A stretch of 64,000 nt of DNA from Opeltia flavorubescens (GCA_000442125.1 KE546970.1:1-64000), one strand, 5' to 3'. Counted from the first letter of the stretch, positions 22,367 to 35,254 are shown. Numbers and translations: made by a program. The notes: generated by a model from the letters alone, not told the origin.

Positions 22367-22740
22367 ATGTCGGTCAGTCCTGGTGTTTTCACGCCTTCTG
22401 TTCCTTGCCCCGACAATCTGCGGACGTGGGACGAAAATGGCAAGCGAATTGCGACTATTGAGAGGATTGATGGGAAGGTGGTGGCAATTCCCTATCATGG
22501 TCCTGAGTAGAATATCTTTCTCCTCTTATCGTTCCAGCTAGATGGCTAACTGTACATGGTAGCTCAGGACTGCATCCAATCAAGTCCGAAAAAGCAGGAG
22601 TTACCGATCCGATAAAAGAGAAAGGAGCTGCTCCAGTCGAGCCTGGACTCAGCGGTATCAATATGGGAGAGCATACGGTTGGTGGAAGTGGTGGGGAGAG
22701 GAAGGCGTCGTTTCTTAAACGAATATTCGGTGGAAAATAG
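22367..22740 (+). CDS. Small hypothetical protein (105 aa), two exons
   Basis: Exon 1 (22367-22506) and exon 2 (22563-22740) are joined across a 56-bp intron (GT...TAG) that keeps frame. The product starts MSVSPGVFTPSVPCPDNL and ends RKASFLKRIFGGK. It is Gly/Pro/Lys-rich, with no signal peptide, membrane span or known domain; the basic FLKRIFGGK end could be amphipathic. A TATA-like stretch (ATATATAC) and a TGACTCA site (22093) lie upstream. The antisense frame of 179 codons is a shadow. I do not recognise the family; small cytosolic proteins of this shape are common in Pezizomycotina. Confidence 0.65.
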
Positions 22741-24427
22741 GATAAGGAGGTTCTAGTCGGCGAACGCATGGTGTCTATCACCCGGCTGTGATACTGCATG
22801 GGAAATTGGGGAGGAGTGTCAATGAATCGGCCTGTGGATGGTTGAAATACAGAGTAGGTGCGGCAAGATAATTGATTCAGCATTCCATTGATGCGCACTT
22901 CGGCAAATTCGCAGAGTGACTTGTGGAATCGAATGATATTGGCCAACGCCAGCACATCATATCCGTAAAGGAGCAAATACAAACTTTGCAGCATGAAATA
23001 TTTACAACAGTCAAATTAATTCACTTGGGGTGTGAACAGTAGATATTCGCCTATTCTATAGTCGCAAAGACACGTTTACCAGAACCTGAGCTCCTATTAT
23101 ACTTATGTCGTCCTTCGTCTTGAATACGAGCGGAGCTGGTAATCCAAAGCAAGTATTGACTATAGACAGTATAGAAAGTAAGACAAGGCAACTTCTTATT
23201 AATATCGCACCTAATACCTATAACTTCGCACTGGAAGACCCTCTACCATCTATCAATCTTGAAATCTAGCCTGGTCCTTATAATCGTTGAGAGTTGATCA
23301 AGTCGCGAATCTATATATTGAGCATGAAGATGTAACAATTAGCGAGGTAAGAGCTTGGTTGTTGCTGCTACCGTGGGTAATTGGACGTCATGTAGAAAGC
23401 TCGTTGCAACATGCCAGAAGGGTATAAATATAAACCAGACCTCAGACCACGCTTCACGTATTGCTACTGATATCTCTCTATGTCAGTGGAAATGTAGAGT
23501 CTCACCTATTAATGCATGGAGATTCAACATCGGGCTGGGTGTATGGCCATTTGGGGATGGCATGTGGAAAAGAGGGTTGATACGTGATTTTGTTCACCTA
23601 AATACTATCAACCGATCGAGAGCCCAGATCCAACAATAGTTAGATAAATACCATGATCGAGCTCTATAGACTCGCAGTTGTCCCTGATAGTACGAGCTGC
23701 TTCTCCCAGGATAAAATCATAGGAGGATATGGATTGTACCAAATGTTGCTTCGCTGTTGAAGTAAATGAAAGATGTACTGTGAGGTTACTTCGTCATGAG
23801 CCTACCTATAAAGATGGGCATGGGCATCGTGATGATTTCTATTGTAAGTGCTTTTTCTGCTTTGCTTTTGCGCACGATACCTACCAGATGTGTCACGCTG
23901 GGCCGTCATATACCAAGAATTCACTATGTAGCACAAGCCTTGCGATCTGGATAGTGAGTGCTATAGCACCTTTTATCAGTCACTGATGCTGCAGCACTTC
24001 GAATGTTAAAATATCCTGATGAGACTCATAACCAAATAACGGATCCGTAGCGCTGATGAGGTACACCTACAATTCTCTACATTAATTTTGAAACTCTTTA
24101 GAGCGCTGTTGGACCTCGTGGCCAGATTGGGTGTACTGCTTCTAAATCTACACTAAAGGTTCATTTACGCAGAACTTTACGCAATCAGGAAGATCGTGAT
24201 AATGTCACAAGGTATGAGATGGAAAGAATTATGGTAGGTATCTTTAATATTCTACATCAAGAGCCTAATAATAGCTTATTGTCCATGTATGTAACCTTTA
24301 TCTCTTCCAAGTTCCCCTTTCAAAAGCAATTCCTCATCAGCCAGCTACTCAACTCCCCAACCACACATCCCCTGAAACCCGGCTCTCTCGCCTATACCCT
24401 CACTCCTAACCACACAAGTCCATCCAC
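22741..24427. other. Gene-poor stretch with relics
   Basis: It holds a copy of the SDR tail (see 23521-23573) and a weak Cys-rich frame starting at 23729 (MDCTKCCFAVEVNERC), which could be a small gene with an intron at about 23845 but lacks any recognised domain. Nothing else can be supported. Confidence 0.4.
23521..23573 (+). repeat. Duplicated fragment of the SDR 3' end
   Basis: About 50 bp reading RFNIGLGVWPFGDGMWK match the C-terminal RFNIGLGGWPFGDDTWK of the SDR relic ending at 21618, at DNA level as well. It shows that a second SDR copy once lay here and has decayed or been truncated. Confidence 0.75.
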
Positions 24428-24783
24428 TCAGTTCTGACAAACACACTCCTTACAATGAGTGCCGGACGGGCAATCGATGAATTTTTCCCATTTCCCATTA
24501 TGACACCTCAGCTGGAAAGAGGCGTGTAAAGTCAGCAACTTCTTCCAAAACCAGAACGCAGTTCAAATCGTAAAAAGATGGTAAAACTCACAAGTCTGTT
24601 AACCTCGGCCCCACAGGCGAATTTACCATCTGCCTTGTCGGCACATTTGTCTCCCAGGTTTCTTCCACCTTCGACGCAAGTGTCGGCACGTTGGAAGAGC
24701 TCGGCACCTGGAAGGCCTGGTGCAGCGGCGACTGAGGAAAAGAGCACTGCGAAGGCGAGAGCGAGGGTGGCTTTGAGTTGCAT
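24428..24783 (-). CDS. Small secreted eight-cysteine protein, copy A
   Basis: Exon 1 (24783-24592) and exon 2 (24511-24428) flank an 80-bp intron; the product is 91 aa. A clear signal peptide (MQLKATLALAFAVLFSSVAA) is followed by a short propeptide-like segment and a mature domain with eight Cys, probably four disulfides. The pattern is CVEGGRNLGDKC, then FAC, then after the splice LRCHNGKWEKFIDC and GTHCKECVCQN. Copy B at 49993 has the same intron position and cysteine pattern. Size, secretion and Cys content fit a candidate effector or defensin-like protein; that role is inference. A GATAAAAG TATA-like box lies upstream in both copies. The gene looks intact. Confidence 0.88.
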
Positions 24784-27631
24784 TGTTGTGGTTTGGAAAT
24801 TGTCGTTTCGGACTTGGTGTGGGGTCTGGGACTATGATGGAAGTATTGAAAGGGTTTGATGGGTTGGAAGGAAAGAGCGTTTTGAAGGGTGAGGAGCTTC
24901 CTTTTATCTTCTTCGAAGATAGTTCAAGCTTCCCCTCCTCTTGAGCGGAAATTGGACTACTGCAAGGGATAAAGCCAGCACAGCAGCTCCACGGATGGTG
25001 TTTTTGCTATAGCATTTGCCGAGTGGATTGGTCGACCAGGTCTAGAGCGCCACTTTGAGGGAAAGGAATCAGGGGTTCCAGTCCATTACCTCCAAGATGT
25101 GTTCGTCTACTGCATGGCTCATGGATCTTTGATCGGAACAGCACAGTGGCCTTTACCGAGCTGATGTGCTGGAGCTCTTAAGCTTCGGAACAGGGACTGA
25201 AATTGGCATGGCTCGTTGTGCAGATTTCATTAGCCGATTTGCCTGGTCGCTGCTGAGGCTGATTGATGGACGGAATGTAAGCGGTGCGTCGTGCGTCGGA
25301 AAAGTAGAGAGGATGCAGAAAAGGAGCTCGTCGAAGTTCCATCCACACCGTGGATACTCTACCAAAGACACATGACTGGCAACTGGTAATCCCTCGGCAC
25401 TTGTTTGGTTGGGAAGTCTCACAAAGCGTAGAAGAGATGGCCAAGCAACACGCGAACTGAGGAGAACGGACGAAAAAACACCAACAGCCAAAGCGGGATC
25501 CGTGAAACGAACCTTCCGCACGATCAATGTTGCTGTAAGCGAGTCATGGCTTGTCCGCATGTTCTTTTTGTCTTCTTGGTACAAGTCTGGAAAATCGCAA
25601 ACATTTCCTCTGGAGGTCTAAAGCAAAGGGAACAGCCGTATTCAGAGCTTCGAAGTAAGCGGTCTTAATACTCCTCCGGCGGCGCTAGTAATTAAAATTG
25701 AGGATCAAGCTTCACTTCTGACTAGTAATATACGCTACACGAGTGGCAGCACGCGCCGGCTTTCTCTAAGCTTTTAGCGGAGGGACTAAACGGCATCAGC
25801 GAATGGGATAAACAGCCAACGCTCGCTAGGTCGGCGCTTAGGCGGGACCCGGGCACAGCTCTGAGTCTAGCGTGAACCATCGTTTGAGTCTTCCAGCGGC
25901 GACCAGGATCGTTCCGTGCCTCAAGCTAATTCATCACAGCGCTAGCTTAGTGATGTCCCGCAGACGATTATGCTAGACTACTAAATGTTTGCGACATGCT
26001 GGCTTGACACACCTCGCCATCATCCAAGGTAATCAAATCGAGGTGAGATGTCTTGCGTGGTAAGTATACTCTATAGCTCTCATGAATTCTGCGATAAAGC
26101 TGCGAGGATATTTAGTCCACAGCAGAACTACCACGACTAGTTCGGCCCGAGCTTTCAGCTGCTACCCCATTCGATCTACAGCCCCTGCAGTAGCAGCTCA
26201 TGTACCCCCATTTGAAGTAAAGGTTGCGAGAACTAATCCCCCACGTGGCTGTACTCTTGCCGCGGCTAAGCAGTCACAATTCTCTTTACCGCCTCTCTCC
26301 ACAATATACATTAGGGTGTGCGCAGGGTCTGCGTGTATTTAGTCCTTTCTGGGAGAGTGGTTTCGTGTGCTAGAGGTTTCCACGTTTAGCGCAGCAGTCA
26401 CAGGTTCGGCGAGGCTGGTGGTCCAGAAGATCCAACGATCTAGAGATGTTGATCCATAGGTCTTTTGCTTAAAGATGTGGATACAGGCATCCTTGGGGCA
26501 AAGCCACTCAAGGTGAAGTATTTTCAAGCGCGCTTGGTCTCTGCGCAGGACGGATGGTTCTTTCTCCAGTCACTTGGCTCTCGGTGATTCGGTGAGACTG
26601 CCACATAATGCTATGCATCTTTTCGCGTTGCACGACTAGCATCCACGCCACTCTAGATTTCCCTCGACCCTCGCTGATTAGACCAGTGTTCTAGGAGCAT
26701 TTCCGACTATGGCATTAAGTTTTGTTTCAAAATTTCGGCCAGCATCCATCATTCATCAAAACAAATTTATTCGTCGTAATAGAGACTGTATATTCACTTA
26801 GACCTCATCAACTTGATCAGTCCTCAAAAATCTTTCCTTGCCTGAGGTTTCTACTCGGTCAGAATTCATGACTGAGGTCCAACATGACGAACAAGACATT
26901 GAATCATGAAGACGAGAATATGTGCAATAGTAGTCTAAAAAGGCCTTTCGCTGAATTAGGTTTCTTAAACCTTGATCCAATGAAGCAGGTCCTTTTTACT
27001 GCGAATATCAAGAGCAGTAATTATTCTATAATCAAGCTTGCAAATCCACTATTCTGCCCTTTCATGACTGCCTGCTAGGTCCAAAATTGTATTGCTGCTT
27101 GCGACCGCTCGCAGTGCAGATTTCGGTTGTCTATAAGTCAACAGACTCGACATCGTCGGTCTTATTGTCAATGTGCCTTGAAGGGTGGAACCGATGTGAG
27201 CAGAAGCTATATGCGCATGGAGCCTCCACAGAGGATAGATCGTAAAGCATATGCGTGAAGCCAGCAACGTCGCTGTGTCGGGGCCTATGCCGAGAAAAAT
27301 AGAGCGAGATAATTGCCAGATATACCTTCTGCGAGCGTGAGCTACGAGAAGCAAAGGAGCGATGCATTGACCAATCCCAGCGTCCTTTCTTCCCAACACA
27401 CGACTACCAGGAACGAGTGTAGCCGCCCAATTTAGCTGCCATGTCTTCCCATTCACGATTAAAAACAAGAATTGCGTGTCGCGATTAGATGGACGATGTC
27501 AACTTTGGTGGCAGGCCTTCTGCTCTTAGAAACCGCAAAGCACTGGCTCATTCTATATCTATAGTATTCCTTCAGAACTGAATCGCGTAGTTTCATGTCA
27601 CAAGCACCAAAGCCCCTATCGAGTCCAACCC
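24784..27631. other. Gene-poor stretch of about 2.8 kb
   Basis: Opposing short frames at 25153-25621, 26082-26527 and 27049-27468 overlap on both strands and show no domain. I cannot support a gene. The 25.6-26.0 kb part is mildly AT-shifted with TA-rich words, perhaps weak RIP. Confidence 0.4.
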
Positions 27632-28420
27632 TCATCTATTTCCACCAACCTTCCGTTTCAGCCTCCCCCAGGCCTCTTCGATCTCCTCCCCTATCTCTAC
27701 ATGCGCAATGAAGCCCCTTCCCCTTGGACCATATCCCGCCTCATCATCTCTCAGTCGTGGTATCTCCCCAATCACCAAATCCATAAACCTCTTCATCTCC
27801 CACAGTCCCGCAGACTCTACCCCAGGCACATCCCAGACTAATCCACTTTCACACTCACGTAGCTTTGGCACAAAGGTCGGAAAGCTGAAAAACTGAGGCG
27901 GGTCCGGCAAGTCATCGTAGCATTTCTGGAAAGAAGCGAATGTCCTTAGCGACATGGTAGGGTCTTGCATGATGATCATAGTCTTGGGCGTTGGGATCCC
28001 AAGGCTCTCGAGAAGTTTTCTAGTTTCGATGGCGTTGGAGCCGCAATTTGTGGATTTTTCTTCTATGAGGATTCTGCACCCTGCGGCCTTGATGGATGGA
28101 GCATCGTAATACTGTTCTAAGATCTCGTAGAGGATAGCCGCTTCCGTCCATCCTTTGACCTTGTGGTGGAGGGGTGAGTAACGGGGATGCTTTGCAATGG
28201 CATCGTAGAGGTAGGGGGTGGAATGACCTTTGCCACCGCATATTACGAGTGTAGAGCAGAGTGTGGGGTTCGAATGGAGCGCTGAGAATACAGTCTCTGC
28301 GCAGTGGAGGATAGAGGAGCCGCAGAGAACGATGCAGTCAGCAGCTTGAATTGCGCCAAGCTGAGGGTATGCCAAGAACGAGGACAGGAAGTTGAGGTCG
28401 GTGACGAGGGCCGAGTCCAT
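27632..28420 (-). CDS. DUF218-domain protein (YdcF/SanA/ElyC-like)
   Basis: This single-exon gene of 262 aa starts MDSALVTDLNFLSSFL. The DUF218 pattern is clear: a hydrophobic strand ADCIVLCGSSILHCAE, the Gly-rich LVICGGKGHSTPYLYDAI, the acidic EAAILYEILEQ, IEEKSTNCGSNAIETRKLL (the E-x-S-x-N-T/C motif that usually marks the ligand pocket), and MIIMQDPTMSLRTF. Bacterial YdcF binds SAM in vitro and SanA/ElyC act in envelope physiology; fungal members are uncharacterised. There is no signal peptide or membrane anchor, so it is probably soluble and cytosolic, with a length typical for the YdcF branch. The gene appears intact and stands alone, with no operon-like neighbour. Confidence 0.85.
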   Translation of the reverse strand: MDSALVTDLNFLSSFLAYPQLGAIQAADCIVLCGSSILHCAETVFSALHSNPTLCSTLVICGGKGHSTPYLYDAIAKHPRYSPLHHKVKGWTEAAILYEILEQYYDAPSIKAAGCRILIEEKSTNCGSNAIETRKLLESLGIPTPKTMIIMQDPTMSLRTFASFQKCYDDLPDPPQFFSFPTFVPKLRECESGLVWDVPGVESAGLWEMKRFMDLVIGEIPRLRDDEAGYGPRGRGFIAHVEIGEEIEEAWGRLKRKVGGNR

Positions 28421-30966
28421 GGTTCAATAGGATGATGAAATCGCGGCGCTTTGTCTGTGATTGTTACTGTAATTTATCCAAGTTATTCAATAGGCTTCTT
28501 CTCGATAGAGAGACTGCTGCAGTGGGATTATTTATTGTCGGTCGAAAAATCACCCATGGATGACGTCAACGCTTGTGCATCTCGGGCATCTATGATCTAG
28601 GACCACTGACACTTCCTTTTTTTATACATTTTGACATACAGTACTTAGATGAATGTAGATTTGAGGCAGGAGCGGAGATGTTTGTTGTGTGGTGCCAAAT
28701 AAAGGGCTAGGGCTTCGATGTGACGGTTTGTCGATCATAAGTCTATAGAAAGTCTCATATACTAAATCAATCATTGGGACGGACTTACGATTTGAACGAA
28801 GTCTCTCAGCGAGAATCATGCAGCTAATCAGAGGCTGTATGATGATGTGCTCAGTACCATCAGCTGTGAGATATTAATGGATGAGTTACAACAATCAGAA
28901 GATATACAACGTACATTTCAAGTGATAGGGGTTTAATTAGCAATCTTTCATGCACGAACATTGAATAATGCATGGCTACTAGACATAGGATTGGATTATT
29001 TGGTTAAGGTGGCATTTGAGGTGTCGATATATTTGCCAAATCGCTCGTTTCCTCTAGATATCGATAAAAAAGCGAAAACTAACGGGTGAGATGCTCGAGA
29101 TTTGGGTACATTTACCCAAGATGTGATGTGAGTCACAAAAAATAATCAGATTGTGTTTGTCGCAAATGTTCTTGTTACATCTCGTTCTCTCGATCCTCTT
29201 GCCTGCTCCCTCACTTTTGTTCCGTTTTGATACCTTACTTTTCGACGCTGCGTATTTGCACTCTCCTAGAGTGACCCTGCTGTTGCTCCTTCTACCTCTG
29301 TATCAACCACGGCGATAGGTCAAGAAACTATGCTCGAGCGACTCGTAGAGGTAATCGAGGTATCGAAGGACTTCTTCGTCAAATCATTTGTATTGCACGA
29401 TGATAGTGGTGACCTAGAGCTATACGTCTAGGAAGCGTACGCGCAACGAAAGCTGTCCAGCGAGAGAGCGGATCTAGCGACACTTGCTTTGATGACCAAT
29501 ATCGCAGTACATAGCATGCCAGATAATGTATCTCGTGTACCCTATGATTGACTATTGGGAGGCTAGAACTTCTACCTTCCCTATCAACGAGCCAGCCTAA
29601 ATTAGATCCACACATCCACACAATACCATGCCTTATGTTCTAGATTCACTGACGTTCATGACTCGTGGCACTTTAGCGAATTAGGGACGGGTATGGTGTA
29701 GTTCTGGGTACCAAGCCACGATAATATTCGCCAGCGCATCCACGTAGAGAGATGGGGTCATAGTTCCGTAGGAGACCAAGACTTATGGCAGCTTTTCATC
29801 TTTAATCTAAAAGCAGGCTTATTCCTATTAAAACTGTTATCAATAAGCCAGGGAAATACTAGACCACCCAAAATCTGTCTCAATTCACTTTGCAGAAATC
29901 TTTATACCATCTTGAATGCTGAGCCTTATATGGAAACTGGACTTTAACCCCTTTCTGTTGATGTTTGAGCGCGGTTTTAAGTATACATTCTAATTTTTAG
30001 GAGGCCTAAGCAAGGCCACATAGGTCGTGATAATCCTGATCATGGAAAAGGTCAATCTAGTGAGTCATCATATCATCACATTCCCTGGACCTATATGACA
30101 TGTTATTCCTAAATATTTCAATACGACGAAGCTGGAATGAACCACCTTTAACCTGCTTGTTGATCCTCTTTACGTTAGTATCAGAATCCCATTTCGGTAC
30201 GATTTGCCCTGTGATGGCCAAGTCTACCGAATGTTAAAAGACGCGTTTTCGCCACATGGGGCTGTACAGGCACAAGTTGTACGCTTCTTGAATCGTTGAA
30301 GAATTTTCCTATATCATCTGCAATGCACTTGAGATCAAGTCTCAATAATAAGATTTGCAGAAGAGCCAATATCTATACCCGGAGTGGATGCTCGCAATAG
30401 AAAGACCTACACAGCATTCGGTAAAAGGAGAACTCTGTTTAGATTGGGAAAAAAGACGAAGAGCTTTGATCAATATAATACCTTGCAATGCGGATCGACG
30501 CGAATAAAAGCCAGGTAAAATGGAAACCTCCTTGGAATACGGCCACAGCTTTATTCATTGAAAGCTGGAAGGTGCCTTTTATTAATTACTGCGTGATTGC
30601 TGTTGCACAGCCTCAAAGTTAGAGGGCAGGTTGTTTTTCTATTGACTTTCGCGTCATTCCGCCCCCGTCACTCGTTTCTGTGGAACATGGGAAAGAGTCC
30701 GGTGTTGCGATGCGATGAGCCAAGATTGCGTTCCAATGCCATTTGAGTTTTATCTCACCAGCGAATACCAATAGTGACTTTGTTATGGGATACTAAAGTT
30801 GTTTCCTTGATTTATCGAGTCGACCCTTCCAATATCGACGACGCGAGCTTAGACCGTAATGAAGAGTGTTAGATATCGTATAGGTAGTGGAGATTGCCGT
30901 CCGAAGTTTCGTGACACAATATCCAATATCGCCGCGGAGGTCCTAAAACTCCTCTTATTTTGTCGG
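28421..30966. other. Gene-poor stretch of about 2.5 kb
   Basis: It contains one coding relic at 29330 (separate entry) followed by a frame with few stops to about 29946 that resembles no family I know. The remainder, 30000-30966, is AT-shifted with no supported gene. Confidence 0.4.
29330..29431 (+). pseudogene. Relic of an unrecognised gene family, copy 1
   Basis: A 33-codon block starting MLERLVEVIEVSKDFF and ending DLELYV, followed by TAG, matches a block on the opposite strand at 32878-32991 at 17 of 30 residues. Reading past the stop continues into protein-like sequence (EAYAQRKLSSERADLATLAL). Two diverged copies in the same window imply a once-real repeated gene, now decayed. I do not recognise the domain. 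Confidence 0.45.
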
Positions 30967-32028
30967 CTAATCGAGCGGTGGCCCATTGTCCTCGGGCGCA
31001 TCCTCCGTCAGGTCCAACGGTGGAGGCACAAAGGCTACAGTCGCCCCAGTAATTAAGCTATACTGGGCTCGGATAGAGCTTTGCCATTGTAAAGTCACCA
31101 GCTCGTGGTCATGATCTATTGGCTGCCGCCACAATATTCTAATATCTCTGAGACCTTCCAATTTTGCAAGTGGTAAAGTTGGGATAGTAAAACAGTCTCT
31201 CCCTTGGAACGAATGCTCTATCCAGTCTAATTGTATGGTTTTGATGACTCTTAAACGGCTGGGTAAGACGGTCTTGGTGAAATAATGGAAGGTGCTGAAG
31301 TCATCGAAGCAGAAGAAATTAGAACTATAGAGTATGTTGATGCATTCAGAGTAACTAAGGACCTGTTAATTTATTTGTCTGTAAAGGGGTCACGGACAGA
31401 CATACGCTTTTCTGCAGGTCTTGAGTAGAGGCAGTAGCTCTACGACGTGGTTATCTTTCCATCTCCCTGGTATCCAAGCATCGGTAGGTGTCAACGCTGG
31501 GTGCCTGCTACCCGCCTCGCCGTAGAAAGACCCACGGAAGATGAGGCTGTGCTGCTCGCGATGGGTCGAATAACACTTGTAATGGCCCAGCCGTTTGTCC
31601 TGCCGTCGGAAAACGTGGATGTGTAAGAAAGAAGTTAATGCATAGCGAAATATGATTTCGCGGATCTCCAGCGGTAATAATACGAACAAAAATGACTGGA
31701 GTTGGTCGTCGCATCTTTGTCTGATTATCTTAGGCTTGGTATTCAAGGTTTCATCATCGGGTGACGGTAATGTCAGCGCACGTTCCCTCAATGGAAGGAA
31801 ATCGGGAATTTCTTCGAAAATACACCTCTCCCGCCACCTTCTTTTTGCCTGGGCGGAAGCAGTACCGCAACCAGGGACTGGAAACCAAATCTCCCAGCCT
31901 ATGTATCTGCTTAGCAGGTAGCCTACTAGCCACCATATGAATACGAAAGGAAGAGCAAGCGCCACAGTCACTTTCACGGCTGCAAGTTCAAGCCCTTCTC
32001 GAACATCCTTCAGCTTAATGTCTCTCAT
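30967..32028 (-). CDS. DUF7730-like hypothetical protein with N-terminal membrane segment
   Basis: Exon 1 (32028-31406) and exon 2 (31354-30967) are separated by a 51-bp intron; the product is 336 aa. Near the N terminus there is one hydrophobic segment (VKVTVALALPFVFIWWLVGYLL). The central motif LLPLEIREIIFRYALTSFLH, then RLGHYKC, W...W-K-D, ELLPLLKTCRKAYSECINILYS and NFFCFDDFSTFHYF follow the order seen in the fungal 'DUF7730' proteins, a family with an F-box-like start (L-P-x-E-I-R) and no established function. The exon joint falls inside KAY|SECI and restores this conserved helix. An acidic Pro-rich tail ends the protein. The gene looks intact. Confidence 0.82.
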
Positions 32029-35000
32029 ATTAATCAATTGCTGCTCGGAAAGAACGATAGCGATGCAAGGCTAATGGTGCAAAATGAGTCCTAACAGTAT
32101 GATGAATATGCGTAGATAAAGCTCTCACTTAGATTCAAATGTCGGAAACAGGATGATCACGACGGATCGTAAGGTCAGGCCGGTGTATAATGGTTCTTGC
32201 TGAGAATGACACGACGGATTGTTTATCAGCCTCATGTGAGATTAGCCGGATGCTTTGGGAAAATATACGCGAAGGTTGCATCCGTTTTCCGTGCAGAATT
32301 ACGTCATACATCGTCTATCCTACTCTCTATGTTCTGTCACATCGACTGTAAGAGAGGCTGAGGTCTCCCTGGCGAAAGGCAAAGAAAGAAATCGATGTAT
32401 AGATATCATCGGTCAGTAATTCCAGCGACTGTACGGTCAACGACTACGCTATGAGCACCACGCGGCAATAAAATAATATCATTGAGGTCGGTCGATCTGC
32501 GACCAAGAATAGATTGCACGGTCACCCGAGAAAGGGTCGCGATCGATTGTAAGATACACTGGTTATGTGGTCTGGTCTCGCATATATCGAGAGGGATCTT
32601 GTTGGACATCTAATTGGGCGTTCTGTTCTGATGAAGATTTATTGTCCGGCAAATAGTAATTGTCTGGTACGGCATCATTGGTGCATTCTGTGGTATCCCC
32701 TGCCCCTGGACCATCGATGATTGAATTCGCTGATTTCACATTCCCTGACTACCCCTCCATCCACCCTATTAACTTCAAACTCGATCAGTATCCTTAAGGA
32801 CTTCAATTGCACTATGTCTCCCAATCTGTTGATGGAGCCAGCACATCGCTTAGAACCTATCGCTGTCTTCGCTTTCTTCAATCTGCAAGCTTTGATTGGA
32901 TGTAGAGCTCCATGTCTTGATTTGCATCGTGTAGGATAAATAACTTGGAGCGGAAGTCAATCGATACGTCGATTAGAGCTACGAGCCGCATTGAGCTGAT
33001 TTCTTGATCGATAGCGATGAGCGATTGGTGGAGCTGGGCAGGCTAGAGCAGGTCGTCTTCGTCAAGGATTAGATTATTGAAACTGAGCTCTCCGAGTGTT
33101 TGTGGTAATGGTATGTTAGGCTGGACCATAAAAGATGGCTAGATATCTAAAAAGAACATAATTGTAGGTACACACAATTCAGTCACGACTCCCCGTAATA
33201 ATACGAAGGCAGGCCCATGATCCCATCTATATATTGTCGGAAGGGTATGCAAGGATTAGATGAAAGTACATTGTTAGTAAAGACTTAAGTCTGGCTGTTC
33301 GCAAGTATATTTCTCCGCCATCAAGCCTCATTCCCGCAAATCACAAGGGCAGACCATGAGAGATTTCATGTCAACCCCGCTTGAATCTAATGAATACTAT
33401 ATTTGGCTGTTGTTCCGGATCCGTCCGTCTCCTGCGCCGCAACCTTCCTTGTACCTGCATGCATTCATCCATTTATCTCATGACAGTTCTCACGAAATGT
33501 AACTGCCAAATGCGCCGAGCCGCATGGAGAATCTCCTCTAAACGCGTGATATGGCAACGCAGAGGGGCAACATAGGTAGTGCTCCACAATTCCATGAAGC
33601 CAATGTATTTAGCCAGCAATGTTCAGTCCAATGCAAATCGAGTGACGGCTTTCAAATGCACGGACAGGAAACATACCTTGACACATCAAAGCTTTGCCGA
33701 TCAGGTGCCCGCAAAGTCAGCTGCGGAACCGGCTGTAAGGTACATGGGTCCAGTCCACTGGCATCCCTTCTAGAGGCATTGCTCGGAGTCACCGTCTGTG
33801 TCCAGGATGCACTTGCATGCATTGATTCCGGTTGAAGTGTTTAGTCAAAAATCATCCCTGCTGTAGAACGCAAACCATGAGCAATGAGGGTGTTGCCTTT
33901 CTGTATCGGTGGGCAGCCTTTCCCATGTGAGCCTCGGCATGATGACCAGAACAGGTATAGCGCTGAGCCCCTATTCTCTCTTACAAGGATCTCTCAAAAA
34001 TTTGGTTGCATTATTTCATCCCACATCATCTGATGACAGCTGTAGAAGCATTTGTTTCAGCATCGATTCGTTTCTGTTATATCAATTAGTTGTTATGCGT
34101 GGTCACAGATTTCTTCCTTAAGGCGTCCATGCCATCGAAAAGGGGTTGCCAAGTGATTGCGTGCTTGGCACTAGCCCGAATTACTAGAAGCTGAGAACCT
34201 GTCCTTCTGGCTTTCTGCTTAGCAGACGATCTTACTATTGCTATCATCTCACCTACTACTACTATGCCATTTCAATATAGCTCTTTGCAGTGTTGATGCT
34301 GATGGTTATAATGATATTCCGCTGCAAACTTTTGCCCTATGTACTGCCCACGTAGGTGTTATCAACTTTGGATAATGGCCCACCATTGACTTCTAGACCA
34401 GGAATGTGGATTTGAGTTAAGATATATCTAGCGGCTGATGAGCAGCTGATAAGTCCTATCCTCTACAACTGTGTGGTATGCTGCCTTCACCGCAATGTGA
34501 TTCGCGCCCCAATGGAATATACTAGCCAGGGGAATTGTCATCGCAATATACGGTGTGAATAATAAGCCTGGGGCTGATGCGGGGAACAAAACAGCCTGCA
34601 TAACGGAAGACGTTGCCCGATCTGAGCTTTCCCATGGAGTCAGGGTTCAGGCCATCGAATCATAAACGACGTTCCAACATCTCAGCCCCCAATCTCTTCA
34701 GCTCCTTCCTTCGTTCGGCAGTCGAAGGCTTGGCACTTTGACAGCAGACCAGTAAAGACCACGGGGTTGGATATGCTTCAGGCACCATCTCTTTTGGCAT
34801 CTACAATGCCTGTTGAATGCTTAATCATCGGCTTGCACCTCTTTAAGGCCAGCAATCTCCGCATGCAGCTGGGGTCCAGCTTACCCTTGAGTGCCGAAAG
34901 AAAGGTAAGGCCTGCCCAAACCAGGCAGGCTGTCCCTTTTTCCACTCGCCATTCGCAAAGATCCTTGAGAGATCCTTCCATTCTACGCAACGTTGTGATG

Positions 35001-35254
35001 TGACCAGACCATCACGAGTCCCCTCGAGCAATCCAGACTGTCAGCTCGTCATGTATACCGATAATCTAGATCGACTCTGCGTCGGTAGTCGCCCCTGTCC
35101 AATTCCCTCGCGCCAATATCAGTGATCCAGAGATCACTATATAAAATGCCTTCATATCGTCCTTGCAGAGCTCGAAGACGTTGTTTAGGAAATACTTTAG
35201 CAAAGTTCGATAGCTTTAACGATCTCATTTCAACTATTGCATATCTTCTTCAAC
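32029..35254. other. Gene-poor stretch of about 3.2 kb
   Basis: It contains the relic at 32878-32991 (separate entry). Short overlapping frames at 33381-33835 and 34767-35031 show no recognisable motif. The last 200 bp hold a TATATAAA-like promoter box (35137) in front of the secreted peptidase gene. Confidence 0.4.
32878..32991 (-). pseudogene. Relic of an unrecognised gene family, copy 2
   Basis: The minus-strand block MRLVALIDVSIDFRS...HDANQDMELYIQSKLAD matches the block at 29330 (17 identities in 30). It sits in a frame closed by stops on both sides, so only a fragment remains. The upstream frame reads ELSFNNLILDEDDLL, also protein-like. Family unknown. Confidence 0.45.

Noticed and set aside
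22455-22994. 179-codon minus-strand frame over the small two-exon gene
   Set aside because: No motif or signal; the + strand gene has clean splice sites and an intact frame.
25153-25621. Possible gene of about 143 codons on the minus strand
   Set aside because: Both strands are open in several frames here, with no start context, splice evidence or motif.
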